Part shown: positions 55,741-64,000 of the stretch, piece by piece
How positions within the stretch are numbered: the stretch's first letter is position 1
How the letters are laid out: each line of letters starts with the position of its first letter
Source: Paenibacillus agricola
GTDB taxonomy: Bacteria; Bacillota; Bacilli; Paenibacillales; NBRC-103111
Length of the DNA stretch: 64,000 nucleotides
Direction: 5' to 3'
NCBI RefSeq assembly: GCF_011440305.1
Contig: NZ_JAAOIW010000001.1
Location: forward strand, 905,878-969,877
Notes under the pieces: generated by a model
Told to the model about the DNA's origin: nothing
Seen by the model: the letters and a program-made list of their open reading frames with translations, nothing else
Database searches by the model: none
Position numbers and translations under genes: made by a program

Positions 55741-57120
55741 TTACTCAGCCATTAGATTAACTGCATCCTGCGGAGAAATGACGGAAATATGCTTCACTTT
55801 GCCCGTTGACCCTGGGATAATAAACTTAAGCTGGAATTGCTCATTGACCTGGTAAATATAGATCTTGTCGTCTAGGTTTAGTTTCATGTCATCCGCTTTT
55901 CCTAAAGCTTGCTCAATTTGCTGGAGGGTTAGCTCCTGTAAATTAGGCTGGCTGGAGCGAACGTCGAATATTTGGCTGCCCTTGTTAAAGCCAATGACCG
56001 CATTTTTCTGGTTGTAGGTTGCATAAACCAAACCTTTGCCTTCAGAATCCTGAAGATCGGCCTTCCCCCACTCTTTCTCTACGTCGTCAATCAATCCTGT
56101 ATGCGCGGCAAACGGGACTCCTGGCACTTTCCCTTGCTTGGCAAGCTCAACTAGCTCAGTAAGCTGCTTGCTTATATCAGTGGCTGGCGCCGTACCCGGA
56201 GCAGGCATTGGAGCAGCAACAGCAGCAAGCTCAGCTACGGCTGTATAGTTGGCTGGAAGATATGTGATCGCTTTAGCTTCAGTAATCACATTTGCGTACA
56301 TCTTATCCGGCTGTGGATCGCTTAATGTATAGCTGATAACAGCCTTTCCAGCCTGGTCAAATCGGATGCTGCTGATAGCAATACCGTAGCCTGCATTCGG
56401 CTTGTCACCTCGAGAGAGTGTCACTTGGTTTACATCCGCGTTTATCTTGTCCACAGTGACTGAAACCGCTTCTACGGGTGTAGCAGGCTGTTGCGTATTG
56501 GCTTCCAACACGCGAATCGCATTATAGACCCAGCTTGCCGCTTCGCCGCGTGTGAGCTCGCTTTTAGGATTAAACTTACCGTCCTGATCCAGTGCAGCAA
56601 TTTTGTAAAGCAATAGCCGCTGCAAGGTTCCTTGGTAATCAATATTCACTTGATCCTCGTCCTTGATCTGTATAAACATTTTCACTAATGGAAAGTCGCC
56701 CTTCTTCTCTAAAGCACGAACAAGCAAATCCCCGAATTGTTCCCGCGTAATCGTCGCATGGGGTAACACATCCTTGGGAATGTCCAAGCCGGAATATTGG
56801 GCAATAATAAAGGCATCTGCATACCAAGCATCATTAGGGATGTTCGTATACGTATCCGAGGCCAAGGGCTGTTTAAAAAAGCGCAGCAAGTCCAGATTCA
56901 AGTCCAAGCCTTTTACGATCATCTGTACGCTTTGTGCGTAGCTAACGATTCCCTTAGGCACAAAATGCTCGCTGTCCACGCCACTCACGACCCCGCGGTC
57001 TTTTAAAGCATTCACCGCTGCTGCCTGTGATTCACCTACATCCGTGAATGCGAAGGCGGTGCTGAAAGTCATGCTGCTTAGAAGTAAGGAAGCTATCGAT
57101 AAGGTTGCGATTTTTTTCAT
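55741..57120 (-). CDS. Exported SLH protein with PrcB-like and DUF4309 domains
   Basis: A 459-residue surface protein. Signal peptide ends near TAFAFTD (residue 24). Three S-layer-homology segments span about 24-200 (FTDVGESQAAAVNALKDRG, IPNDAWYADAFIIAQYSG, KFNPKSELTRGEAASWVYNA). A PrcB-like beta domain (about 218-295, GDKPNAGYGIAISSIRF) and a DUF4309 domain (about 325-455, GLIDDVEKEWGKADLQDSEG, VIGFNKGSQIFDVRS) follow. The combination suggests a wall-anchored protein with a possible protease-inhibitor or sensing domain; function unknown. GAGGAGAGAAACC precedes the ATG. Divergent from the AraC-GyrI gene. Confidence 0.87.
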   Translation of the reverse strand: MKKIATLSIASLLLSSMTFSTAFAFTDVGESQAAAVNALKDRGVVSGVDSEHFVPKGIVSYAQSVQMIVKGLDLNLDLLRFFKQPLASDTYTNIPNDAWYADAFIIAQYSGLDIPKDVLPHATITREQFGDLLVRALEKKGDFPLVKMFIQIKDEDQVNIDYQGTLQRLLLYKIAALDQDGKFNPKSELTRGEAASWVYNAIRVLEANTQQPATPVEAVSVTVDKINADVNQVTLSRGDKPNAGYGIAISSIRFDQAGKAVISYTLSDPQPDKMYANVITEAKAITYLPANYTAVAELAAVAAPMPAPGTAPATDISKQLTELVELAKQGKVPGVPFAAHTGLIDDVEKEWGKADLQDSEGKGLVYATYNQKNAVIGFNKGSQIFDVRSSQPNLQELTLQQIEQALGKADDMKLNLDDKIYIYQVNEQFQLKFIIPGSTGKVKHISVISPQDAVNLMAE

Positions 57121-57290
57121 AATGGTTTCTCTCCTCTTGGTCTATAATTTGTATCTTTCAAATCTACTAACGTGAAGGTTACATTAAAGGTTGCAGCTAA
57201 CATCGGTCTACCCCTGCATAATTGGGCATGGAATGTCGGATGGACACTTTTATTATCTGTTATTCTTTGGAGGAGAAGGAGGTGATACGT

Positions 57291-58163
57291 TTGAATTTGC
57301 TTGAACAAATGAATGGAGCCTTGCATTACTTGGAAGACCATCTAGACAATGAGATAGATTTTAAAGAAATAGCAAGGCAAGCTTGCTGCTCCGAATATCA
57401 CTTTAAAAGGATGTTTTCTTTCCTTGCCGGAATTACGTTGTCTGAATACATCCGCCACAGACGCCTTACTCTTGCAGCCTTTGAGCTTATTCATAGCCCC
57501 GCAAAGGTCATTGACATTGCGATCAAATACGGGTATAGCTCACCGGATTCTTTTACAAGAGCTTTTCAAAGCCTGCATGGGATAACACCGTCAGAAGCCA
57601 GGCGTCATGGCCAGCCACTAAAAGCCTATCCACGAATGACCTTTCAGTTAACTATTAAAGGAGGTGTTGAAATGAACTATCGTATTGAAGAAAAAGCAGC
57701 GTTTGGCATCGTCGGTATCAAGAAAAGGGTACCTATTATTTTCCACGGTGTTAACCCAGGGATTGCGGCCATGTGGAAACAATTAAGTATGGAGACGATC
57801 ACTGAGCTTAAGCAGCTTTCCAATGTCGAGCCCTTGGGACTGCTTAGTGCATCCACGAATTTTTCTGAACGCCGCATGGAGGAACAAGGAGAGCTTGACC
57901 ATTATATTGGTGTGGCAACCACTAAGCCATGCCCGGATCACCTGATTCAGCTTGAGGTTAAAGCTTCAGCATGGGCTGTATTCGAATCCGTCGGCCCCTT
58001 TCCTGACACCCTGCAAAATATTTGGGGACGCATCTATTCCGAATGGTTTCCAGCCTCCAGCTATGAACAAATAGAAGGGCCAGAGCTGTTGTGGAACGCG
58101 GATAAGGATGTAACCTCTCCTACTTTTAAAAGCGAAATATGGATACCTGTTGCCAAAAGATAG
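57291..58163 (+). CDS. AraC-family regulator with GyrI-like effector domain
   Basis: A 290-residue protein. Two AraC helix-turn-helices cover residues 5-105 ([40 protein letters not shown]). The C-terminal GyrI-like/SOUL-type effector domain begins at about residue 130 ([20 protein letters not shown]) and closes with [15 protein letters not shown] start at 57291 with an excellent AAGGAGGTG six bases upstream. An internal AAAGGAGGTG-GAA-ATG at 57658-57674 could start a free effector domain. Probably a ligand-activated regulator of drug or stress response. Confidence 0.88.
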   Translation: MNLLEQMNGALHYLEDHLDNEIDFKEIARQACCSEYHFKRMFSFLAGITLSEYIRHRRLTLAAFELIHSPAKVIDIAIKYGYSSPDSFTRAFQSLHGITPSEARRHGQPLKAYPRMTFQLTIKGGVEMNYRIEEKAAFGIVGIKKRVPIIFHGVNPGIAAMWKQLSMETITELKQLSNVEPLGLLSASTNFSERRMEEQGELDHYIGVATTKPCPDHLIQLEVKASAWAVFESVGPFPDTLQNIWGRIYSEWFPASSYEQIEGPELLWNADKDVTSPTFKSEIWIPVAKR

Positions 58164-58171
58164 AGCACTAC

Positions 58172-58198
58172 TTTCACAATTGTGGAACCGTTTTTTTT
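58172..58198 (+). terminator. Weak terminator of the AraC-GyrI gene
   Basis: The short palindrome CACAATTGTG is followed after GAACCG by T8. The stem is only about 5 bp, so efficiency is doubtful. Confidence 0.45.
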
Positions 58199-58277
58199 AT
58201 CAATAAATCACAGAAAATATATGCTATACTAGGGGAGGTGTTTACGAAATATTAATAATGTAAGTGTGGTGCTAACT

Positions 58278-60368
58278 ATGGGTGAGCTGCAGTTTGTAGT
58301 TAAAAATGCGGGATGGAAGGCGGCAAAAAGGCTTCCTTTTGTCCTACTATCGTTTTGGATTGTGCTTCTGGTAGAGTTGATGAGCAGAGGCCAGTGGGGT
58401 GATTCTTTGGGATGGCCGTTTCGTGCCTTGCCTGAGCTTCTACTGAATATCGTCTTGGTGCTAAGCTTGTTATTTCTAGTGACAGCAATCACGGGGAAGC
58501 TCCATATCTCGTTTTGGCTGGTCAGTACGACTTGTTTGGTTTTTGCTGCAATTAGTGGAATCAAGTTGGCAATCTTGGGAGTACCTTTTCTGCCATGGGA
58601 TTTACTGCTGACTGATGAAACGAAAGATGTAGCACCCTATATCACAGGCTTTTTTAACTTTACGGTGTTATCGGGTTTAACCACATTTATAGCCATAAGT
58701 ATTTTTCTGCTGTACAAACTTCCTTGGTTTGCGCTCATTTTAAACTGGAAGCACCGCACGATTATGGGAATCGCTTCAGCTCTTCTCATCGGCTCCCTTT
58801 ATACGGACGAAGCCCTATCATTGAAAAATTTGACCAATGTTCAGAATTTGGCCTGGGACCAGGCCGAAAACGTCCGCGCCAATGGTTTTCTCTTATCGAC
58901 AATCATGAACCTGAAGTTCCTCTATCTGGATAAGCCTGATAGCTATGACAATGCATCGATTCAAGCCGTCTCGTCCTCAATCGTCCCAGCCGTCGCAGAT
59001 GCAGGAGAAATTAAACCTAACATTATTATCGTATTAAGCGAGTCCTTCTGGGATGCCACACAAGCCAAGGGTCTCACTTTCAGCCGAGATCCGCTTCCCT
59101 TCTATCATGAGATGATTCAAACCTATAGCAGCGGCAGCTTGCTGAGCCCCCAATTCGGTGGTGGGACGGCAAATGTTGAATTTGAAGTGCTTACAGGCAA
59201 TTCCATGCGCTTCTTGCCACAAGGCTCGATTCCTTACAACCAATACGTAAATAAGGAAATTGATTCCTTAGGCAGTATCTTGACTCGCCAGGGCTATCTG
59301 GCCACGGCGATCAGCCCTTTTCACAGCTGGTTTTATAACAGCAAAAAAGTATATGAAAACTTCGGCTTTGCCAACTATATTCCACAGGAATTTTTCAAAC
59401 CGGATTATGAAGGTCCTTATTTGGCTGACCGTGAGGTCGCTAACGAGATCATAGAAACCAGCACGAATAGTGAAGGTGCCGATTTTATTTACGCGAATAC
59501 GATGCAAAACCATTACCATTACTATCCTGGCAAATTCAAAGAAAATACAATTGAAATTACGGGAGTTACGGGTGAATCCAAAGGGCTGCTCGAAACCTAT
59601 GCCCAAGGCCTTGTCGATGTGGACGCCATGCTCAAACGTTTAGTGGAACATTATGAAAATCTCAATGAGCCGACTATTCTTGTTTTTTTTGGAGACCATA
59701 AGCCGAGCCTCGGCCAAGATTATAAAGCGTATAAGGACATCGGTTTCTTAAAAGAAAATGATCCTGATTTTCTTAACAAGATGTATCGTGTACCCATCCT
59801 GGTTTGGAATAATTACTTGCCCAAGGAAAAAGAAAGCCTTGATATGAGTCCTTCGTTTCTGGGGCCCTATCTTTTGAAATTATCACAAAGGACGGGAAGC
59901 TATTTCACCGATTATTTATACCAATTGTCGCAATCTATGCCAGTAATCCCTCCTGAAAACCATTATGCGGAGATGAAAATTAACAAGGATAACCTGAATC
60001 TATATAAGAAGCTACAGTATGATATTATATTTGGGGAACAATACGGATACAATAGCATGAAAAACAAGATCAAAAACCATGACTATACACTCGGCTCTGG
60101 CCGCATGGTCATTAGCCAGCTTCGAACGGAAGCCTTCAAGGATGGCAAGCTGCTAAAGATTGTAGGCAGCGACCTCCCCCCTAACAGTATAGTACGGATT
60201 AACGGTCAGCAAATGGCTACAAATTGGATCAGCAAAAATGAGTTAACTGCTGAAATACAACCTACTCTCATGAATAAGTTTCCATGGAATGTTGAAATCA
60301 TAGTTAAGGATTCTAAAGACAAGGTGCTTGCCAAATCGAACGAGTATGTGTATCTTGGAGAACTGTAA
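58278..60368 (+). CDS. LTA-synthase-family phosphoglycerol transferase
   Basis: About 696 residues from the ATG at 58278 (an in-frame GTG at 58266 is possible; the ribosome site is weak either way). Five hydrophobic segments fill residues 15-185. The extracellular sulfatase-like domain follows from about 240: NIIIVLSESFWDA (metal Glu), nucleophile Thr in GGGTANVEFEVLTG, HSWFYNSKKVYENFGF and FFGDHKPSLG (metal Asp-His). An extra C-terminal region of about 100 residues is present. It likely transfers glycerol-phosphate from phosphatidylglycerol, to lipoteichoic acid or another glycan. Monocistronic, with a strong terminator. Confidence 0.9.
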   Translation: MGELQFVVKNAGWKAAKRLPFVLLSFWIVLLVELMSRGQWGDSLGWPFRALPELLLNIVLVLSLLFLVTAITGKLHISFWLVSTTCLVFAAISGIKLAILGVPFLPWDLLLTDETKDVAPYITGFFNFTVLSGLTTFIAISIFLLYKLPWFALILNWKHRTIMGIASALLIGSLYTDEALSLKNLTNVQNLAWDQAENVRANGFLLSTIMNLKFLYLDKPDSYDNASIQAVSSSIVPAVADAGEIKPNIIIVLSESFWDATQAKGLTFSRDPLPFYHEMIQTYSSGSLLSPQFGGGTANVEFEVLTGNSMRFLPQGSIPYNQYVNKEIDSLGSILTRQGYLATAISPFHSWFYNSKKVYENFGFANYIPQEFFKPDYEGPYLADREVANEIIETSTNSEGADFIYANTMQNHYHYYPGKFKENTIEITGVTGESKGLLETYAQGLVDVDAMLKRLVEHYENLNEPTILVFFGDHKPSLGQDYKAYKDIGFLKENDPDFLNKMYRVPILVWNNYLPKEKESLDMSPSFLGPYLLKLSQRTGSYFTDYLYQLSQSMPVIPPENHYAEMKINKDNLNLYKKLQYDIIFGEQYGYNSMKNKIKNHDYTLGSGRMVISQLRTEAFKDGKLLKIVGSDLPPNSIVRINGQQMATNWISKNELTAEIQPTLMNKFPWNVEIIVKDSKDKVLAKSNEYVYLGEL

Positions 60369-60372
60369 GAAA

Positions 60373-60420
60373 AAGAACCTCCCCTCCACTTTATAAGTGG
60401 GATGGAGGTTCTTTATTTTG
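60373..60420 (+). terminator. Terminator of the LTA-synthase-like gene
   Basis: AAGAACCTCC pairs with GGAGGTTCTT, with inner CCACTT/AAGTGG; TTTATTTTG follows. Confidence 0.9.
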
Positions 60421-60522
60421 CCCTCGTAACTTCGCTATGCGCCCCTGACTTTCCCTAACGTAGGTATATCCTTCAGGTGTAGTGTATTCAAATAAGCTCA
60501 GCCATTTGGTATAGTTTTCTGT

Positions 60523-60681
60523 TTACTTCATGATTCCTCCGGAAACCGTGGGCACATCGCCAAGCCCCCAGATAATCAGAAAGTATATAATCGGTGAGAT
60601 CGTAATTAGACCCATTAGAATAATAACTATTCCAAGCCCACTGAATTTCTTGTTCGATTCGGTATTTTTGATGATTTCCAT
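60523..60681 (-). CDS. Small single-span membrane protein (52 residues)
   Basis: The minus strand has an ATG at 60681 with GGGGGG about nine bases upstream and a TAA at 60523. The product begins MEIIKNTESNKKFSGLG, then has one strongly hydrophobic helix of about 26 residues (IVIILMGLITISPIIYFLII), and ends in GDVPTVSGGIMK. I recognise no family. Length, ribosome site and a clean membrane helix argue that it is real. Possible small regulator of a membrane process. Confidence 0.6.
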   Translation of the reverse strand: MEIIKNTESNKKFSGLGIVIILMGLITISPIIYFLIIWGLGDVPTVSGGIMK

Positions 60682-60898
60682 AAATTATACCCCCCACATT
60701 ATTAATGATTAACTTAGTTACTTATAGAAATGATTATAAGTCGTTCGGTTAAATAGGTAAGTGATATAAGTCATAGAAAATAACAATCCGTCCAAATCAT
60801 CAAAAAGCCATACCACAAAGAACATAAAATTTTATTGCCGTAACTATAAAAGTTGAAATGGATGCATACTTTCCAATATAGACATTCATCCATGTGTA
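60682..60898. other. AT-rich intergenic stretch
   Basis: No frame longer than a few dozen codons and no hairpin with a T tract. Probably holds the promoter of the small membrane protein gene. Confidence 0.4.
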
Positions 60899-61747
60899 CT
60901 ACTTTTCATATCCTAAATATCCCTTTTGATAATCCTTAGGAAGGATCCCTACTTTTTTCTTGAACATACGTAAAAAGCTAGTGTAATCGTTGAAACCGCT
61001 GACCAAACAAGCTTCTGTAACACTACTTCCCTCGGCAAGTAATTTTTTGGCCAGAGAGATACGTTTATAAATAATGTATTCATGGATCGTATTTCCTGTA
61101 TATTTTTTAAAGAGCTTGATTAAATAATATTTATTTATGAAAAACTGTTTTTCCAATAGATCCAGACTCAGATCCTCTCCCAGATGCAGTTCGATATAGT
61201 CCAGAACCGGAGAAAGCTTATGATGCAAAGCAAGCCCTTGATCCGTATGCTTCTGCTCTTGGAACAGACGGTTAATATGAACAATGATTTCCATAAAACA
61301 ACCCATCTTAATGATTGCGCTTCCTAAGGACGGATGCTTTTTTAGAGCATCATATTTCATAAATAGACTAAGTAATACTGATGAATCATTACTCGTCAGC
61401 GAGAGCTTGTTTTTTTTGCCTAGGGGTCTGTCATAAAAGCAGGATAAAGGATTAAAATCCGCTGTTTGGTACAACGCAGCAATTTGAGGATCGAACTCAA
61501 TCGTGATTCTTTCATAAAGAACCTCTGAGGAAAAGGATGGTTTATGGATTTCATGCTGGTTCGTAATGATCAAATCGCCAAACTGCAGTGGGTATACCAT
61601 TTTTTCTACAAAGTATTTCACATCCCCTTGAAGGAGAAAGTAAATTTCGCAGCCTTGATGCAGATGAAATTCAATACTATGACTTTTTCGTTGCACATGT
61701 AAAAATTGGATATACTGATCGATTTGTTCTAAATATGAGACAGACAA
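60899..61747 (-). CDS. AraC-family regulator with N-terminal cupin domain
   Basis: A 282-residue protein. The cupin-like sensor (residues 1-150) includes HSIEFHLHQGCEIYFLLQGD, and two AraC helix-turn-helices occupy about 185-282 (SLDLLEKQFFINKYYLIKLF, VTEACLVSGFNDYTSFLRMF). TTG start at 61747 behind GGGAGGAG; an upstream TTG lies in the ribosome site. No sugar genes lie beside it, so its target is unknown. Confidence 0.9.
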   Translation of the reverse strand: MSVSYLEQIDQYIQFLHVQRKSHSIEFHLHQGCEIYFLLQGDVKYFVEKMVYPLQFGDLIITNQHEIHKPSFSSEVLYERITIEFDPQIAALYQTADFNPLSCFYDRPLGKKNKLSLTSNDSSVLLSLFMKYDALKKHPSLGSAIIKMGCFMEIIVHINRLFQEQKHTDQGLALHHKLSPVLDYIELHLGEDLSLDLLEKQFFINKYYLIKLFKKYTGNTIHEYIIYKRISLAKKLLAEGSSVTEACLVSGFNDYTSFLRMFKKKVGILPKDYQKGYLGYEK

Positions 61748-61861
61748 AATAACTCCTCCCAAAAAAACATTTCCGAATCCATAGTAACCTTGATTTCATA
61801 GATTTGCAATATCGCCATGGAGCATGGACCATACTCATCATGCACCGTTAACAACAAACAA

Positions 61862-61890
61862 GCCTGCCGAGGCAGACTCGTTACAAATTC
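61862..61890 (-). terminator. Possible terminator of the DUF3231 gene
   Basis: GCCTGCC-GA-GGCAGAC stem; TTGTTTGTTG follows on the minus strand. The gap 61892-61958 holds nothing else. Confidence 0.5.
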
Positions 61891-61958
61891 ATATTCTACT
61901 CCTACAAAACTTATGGTACAGCTTCACAATTATTTGTTTGTAGACCGGAATGTTTAAT

Positions 61959-62507
61959 TTACGTCTGCTGAACAAATTTTCCTGCATCAAAGTATGGAGG
62001 TATTCTCAACCACCCCTTTTTTGCTGCTAGTTCCTTTAAAGTTACAGAAAATGCAATCTTCGTTATTTGATATTTTCCGAACATGGCTGCTACGTCCGGC
62101 CGTACGGACTCCGTCATTCCCCGGCAAGCATATGTAATCCCTAGTATTATATTGAACATCAAAAGATTAGCAACTTCCTCATCCGATAATTTGGCTCCCT
62201 CCGGAACGCTTCGATAATCACCAATCGGTTTCTCAGGTGTGGATTGTGGTAGAGGAACCCCTTCTTCTTTCAAAAATTGGGTTAATTCTTTTAGAATCGG
62301 TTCGTGAACATTGTTTATGACATCTTGCAGTTTTTCTTTAAGTTCATGATCTTGCACAATGTTATAGGACACTTGTTCACCTCGCAACGTTTGTTCTGTA
62401 GCTGTCAAAAAGAACCAAAGATTCATAACTTCCCCAACATGTAAAGGAGGCTTCTCTCCATCTGTGAATGGATTAATTGCATCCTTCAATATTTCCAATA
62501 AATTCAT
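61959..62507 (-). CDS. DUF3231 family protein
   Basis: A 182-residue helical protein. It matches DUF3231 by HVGEVMNLWFFLTATEQTL (about 23-41) and SDEEVANLLMFNIILGITYA (about 107-126). Most family members have two such repeats (about 330 residues); this has one and is near half length. The family is common in spore formers and structurally ferritin-like, with unknown role. GGAGATGAGAATCT precedes the ATG. It lies beside the collagen-like and frameshifted small genes. Confidence 0.82.
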   Translation of the reverse strand: MNLLEILKDAINPFTDGEKPPLHVGEVMNLWFFLTATEQTLRGEQVSYNIVQDHELKEKLQDVINNVHEPILKELTQFLKEEGVPLPQSTPEKPIGDYRSVPEGAKLSDEEVANLLMFNIILGITYACRGMTESVRPDVAAMFGKYQITKIAFSVTLKELAAKKGWLRIPPYFDAGKFVQQT

Positions 62508-62591
62508 AGATTCTCATCTCCATCTTGTCTTATTTTATTATTATTACCAAAATGCCCCTCGATATGTATCATAAGCATCTAACTAAAATAC

Positions 62592-62871
62592 TTAGGCTTC
62601 ACAGTTTAGATCGACGACAAACCCTATCCTCATGGTACTTTCCATATGAATCATCAAGGCAGCTGGCCAATCTGACGCTTTTCGCAAAATTTCGACCGTG
62701 ATATGAACCAACTCGTTCCGTTTTTTTTGAAGAGATATCAAGTTGGTCTAATAGATTAATCGTGCGTGGCCGAACTGGTTCAACTTCTAATATTCCCGCT
62801 AAATGCCGTGTAGGCGGGATAATAGCATCAACAAGTGCCTGACAAAGTTGATTTAGTGTGTAAATGTCCAC
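62592..62871 (-). pseudogene. Small gene with a frameshift at an A8 tract
   Basis: From a GTG at 62871 the frame encodes MDIYTLNQLCQALVDAIIPP... and continues past an A8 tract (62721-62728 on the plus strand) into a poor frame. If one A is skipped, the sequence continues KKRNELVHITVEILRKASDW, then PAALMIHMESTMRIGFVVDL and NCEA, to a stop at 62592, giving a coherent 92-residue protein. A7 would restore the frame, so this is either a frameshift mutation, an error in the sequence, or slippage. I do not recognise the family. The weak AAGGG lies upstream. Confidence 0.55.
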
Positions 62872-63350
62872 TTGCTACATCCCTTGAACCATGACATGGA
62901 ACCTCCCACCTCATAATGGTCGGGACTAAACAAACCCAGTTCTCTTGCCGGACTCCGCTTTAAAATAGGCTATTAATGAAAGCTGTCTCTTTTTACAATC
63001 TATAACCATACGTTCTGGAGACTAAGTTCTCCCAATTATAAGATAGAGTATGTAGCAGGCTAGCTCGAAACCTATTATTTATTAATTATATTTTAACGTT
63101 TTATAAAACTCATGGTGCAGCTTCATCAACGCCCGCATCCGCAGTTTGCAATCCTCTTGTTTACGCTCATTTCACGTCGATCAAGTATAGTAATTTATAC
63201 ATTTCCTAGATAGATGCATGATGTAAAGGGCTAAAAAGGCCTATTTCTTCTATTTAACATTATTTCATACCAATAGTCTGAGTCATTTACCGTTTCCATT
63301 AAAATCCAACTACATATACTTTATTAGATTAACATGAAAGGGGTATTGAA
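62872..63350. promoter_or_regulatory. Intergenic region upstream of the collagen-like gene
   Basis: A 479-base AT-rich gap without a convincing gene. CATATACTT at 63313-63321 resembles a sporulation-sigma (SigE/SigK) -10, consistent with a spore-surface collagen-like protein, but no firm -35 was seen. Confidence 0.35.
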
Positions 63351-64000
63351 ATGGTAGATGGACAGACGGGACAAACTGGACAGACTGGGCAGACTGGGCA
63401 AACCGGTCAGACCGGCCAGACCGGGCAGACCGGTCTGACCGGTGCAACCGGAAGAACAGGTACTCAAGAACCTCAAGGACCTCAAGGGCCTCAGGGCGCT
63501 CAGGGCACTCAAGGTACTCAAGAGCCTCAAGGACCTCAAGGGCCTCAGGGCACTCAGCGCACTCAGGGCACTCAGCGCACTCAAGGTACTCAAGGTATTC
63601 AAGGACTCCTAGGACCTCAAGGCCTCAAGGACCTCAGGGCACTTAGGGCACTCAGGGCACTCAAGGACCTCAAGGACCTCAAGGACCTCAAGGACCTCAA
63701 GAACCTCAAGGACCTCAAGGGCCTCAAGGGCCTCAAGGGCCTCAAGGGCCTCAAGGGCCTCAGGGCACTCAGGGCACTCAGGGCACTCAGGGCACTTAGG
63801 GCACTTAGGGCACTTAGGGCACTTAGGGCACTCACTCAAGGACCTCAAGGTACTCAAGGGCCTCAGGGCACTCAAGGACCTCAGGGTACTCAAGGACCTC
63901 AGGGTACTCAAGGATCTCAGGGTACTCAAGGACCTCAGGGTACTCAAGGACCTCAGGGTACTCAAGGACCTCAAGGTACTCAAGGACCTCAGGGTACTCA
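63351..64000 (+). CDS. Collagen-like repeat protein with an out-of-frame segment (partial)
   Basis: ATG at 63351 after AAAGGGG; one frame is open to the window end (at least 216 codons). After MVD come eight GQT triplets, then G-X-Y triplets rich in GPQ and GTQ, with Glu or Arg replacing Gly in four. At about 63621 a one-base loss from the 9-bp unit shifts the reading to Leu-Lys-Asp, Leu-Lys-Gly and Leu-Arg-Ala repeats for about 70 codons (63624-63833). A second indel (net minus six) returns it to GPQ/GTQ. Resembles spore-surface (BclA-like) collagen proteins. It could be a pseudogene or an assembly problem of a repetitive region. Confidence 0.7.
   Translation, partial: MVDGQTGQTGQTGQTGQTGQTGQTGQTGLTGATGRTGTQEPQGPQGPQGAQGTQGTQEPQGPQGPQGTQRTQGTQRTQGTQGIQGLLGPQGLKDLRALRALRALKDLKDLKDLKDLKNLKDLKGLKGLKGLKGLKGLRALRALRALRALRALRALRALRALTQGPQGTQGPQGTQGPQGTQGPQGTQGSQGTQGPQGTQGPQGTQGPQGTQGPQGT

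Noticed and set aside
60488..60697. 69-codon minus-strand frame
   Set aside because: It overlaps, in another frame, the 52-residue membrane protein, which has the better ribosome site and composition.
63324..63983. Minus-strand frames encoding Leu-Arg-Ser-Leu-Ser and Glu-Cys-Pro repeats
   Set aside because: They are the antisense of the 9-bp collagen repeats on the plus strand; no ribosome site and no plausible protein family.
63430..64000. Regular short repeats that could suggest a CRISPR array or minisatellite
   Set aside because: The unit is 9 bp, codon-phased and without unique spacers. It is coding repeat DNA of a collagen-like gene.

Overview
The window looks like chromosomal DNA of a Paenibacillus-type spore-forming Firmicute. 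The evidence is the density of carbohydrate ABC transporters paired with YesM/YesN two-component systems, S-layer-homology (SLH) proteins, a T-box-controlled thrS, strong GGAGG ribosome sites with many TTG/GTG starts, and a collagen-like repeat gene. No tRNA, rRNA, CRISPR array, phage or insertion sequence was seen. All assignments come from reading motifs; no database search was run.

Layout. 1-4140 (minus): a sugar ABC transporter (binding protein, two permeases) and the 5' part of a YesM-like sensor kinase. Divergent from it, 4414-10536 (plus) is a complete L-rhamnose catabolic operon: bifunctional aldolase/dehydrogenase, a sensory-rhodopsin-transducer-fold protein, rhaA, rhaB and a DeoR regulator. 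10699: an SMR efflux protein. 11189-18185 (minus): a seven-gene operon joining sn-glycerol-1-phosphate dehydrogenase, a DeoR regulator, a Ugp-like ABC importer and a glycerophosphodiesterase. 18450-24121 (minus): an SLH/YcdB protein and three membrane-tethered binding-protein homologues with no permease. 24364-31385: PadR regulator, SGNH esterase, Gfo/Idh oxidoreductase, UvrD-like helicase, TetR regulator with DUF4188 protein. 31385-32295 is a gene-free, hairpin-rich stretch.

32295-34450 (minus): a DUF1611 protein coupled to an ornithine/alanine-type racemase. 34679-43119 (minus): a signalling cluster with a GGDEF-EAL protein, a decayed cheW-cheA remnant, an MCP, a broken LuxR-type regulator and a large PAS histidine kinase. 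43359-46702: a beta/gamma-crystallin-like protein, thrS with its T-box, and an lplB-type permease pseudogene. 46807-55569 (minus): a beta-lactamase-family hydrolase, a Rossmann-fold protein, then a full sugar ABC transporter with YesM/YesN. 55741-62507: an SLH/PrcB/DUF4309 protein, an AraC-GyrI regulator, an LTA-synthase-like enzyme, a 52-residue membrane protein, an AraC-cupin regulator and a DUF3231 protein. 62592-64000: a small gene disrupted at an A8 tract, and a collagen-like gene running off the end.

The most unusual signals are: (i) the collagen-like gene, in which about 70 codons are read in a shifted frame flanked by compensating indels, with a substitution pattern favouring that frame; (ii) the glycerol-1-phosphate operon with a 19-bp palindrome upstream; (iii) the permease-less trio of binding proteins; (iv) several gene remnants in the signalling cluster; (v) two SLH genes whose terminators share sequence and show a compensatory base-pair change.
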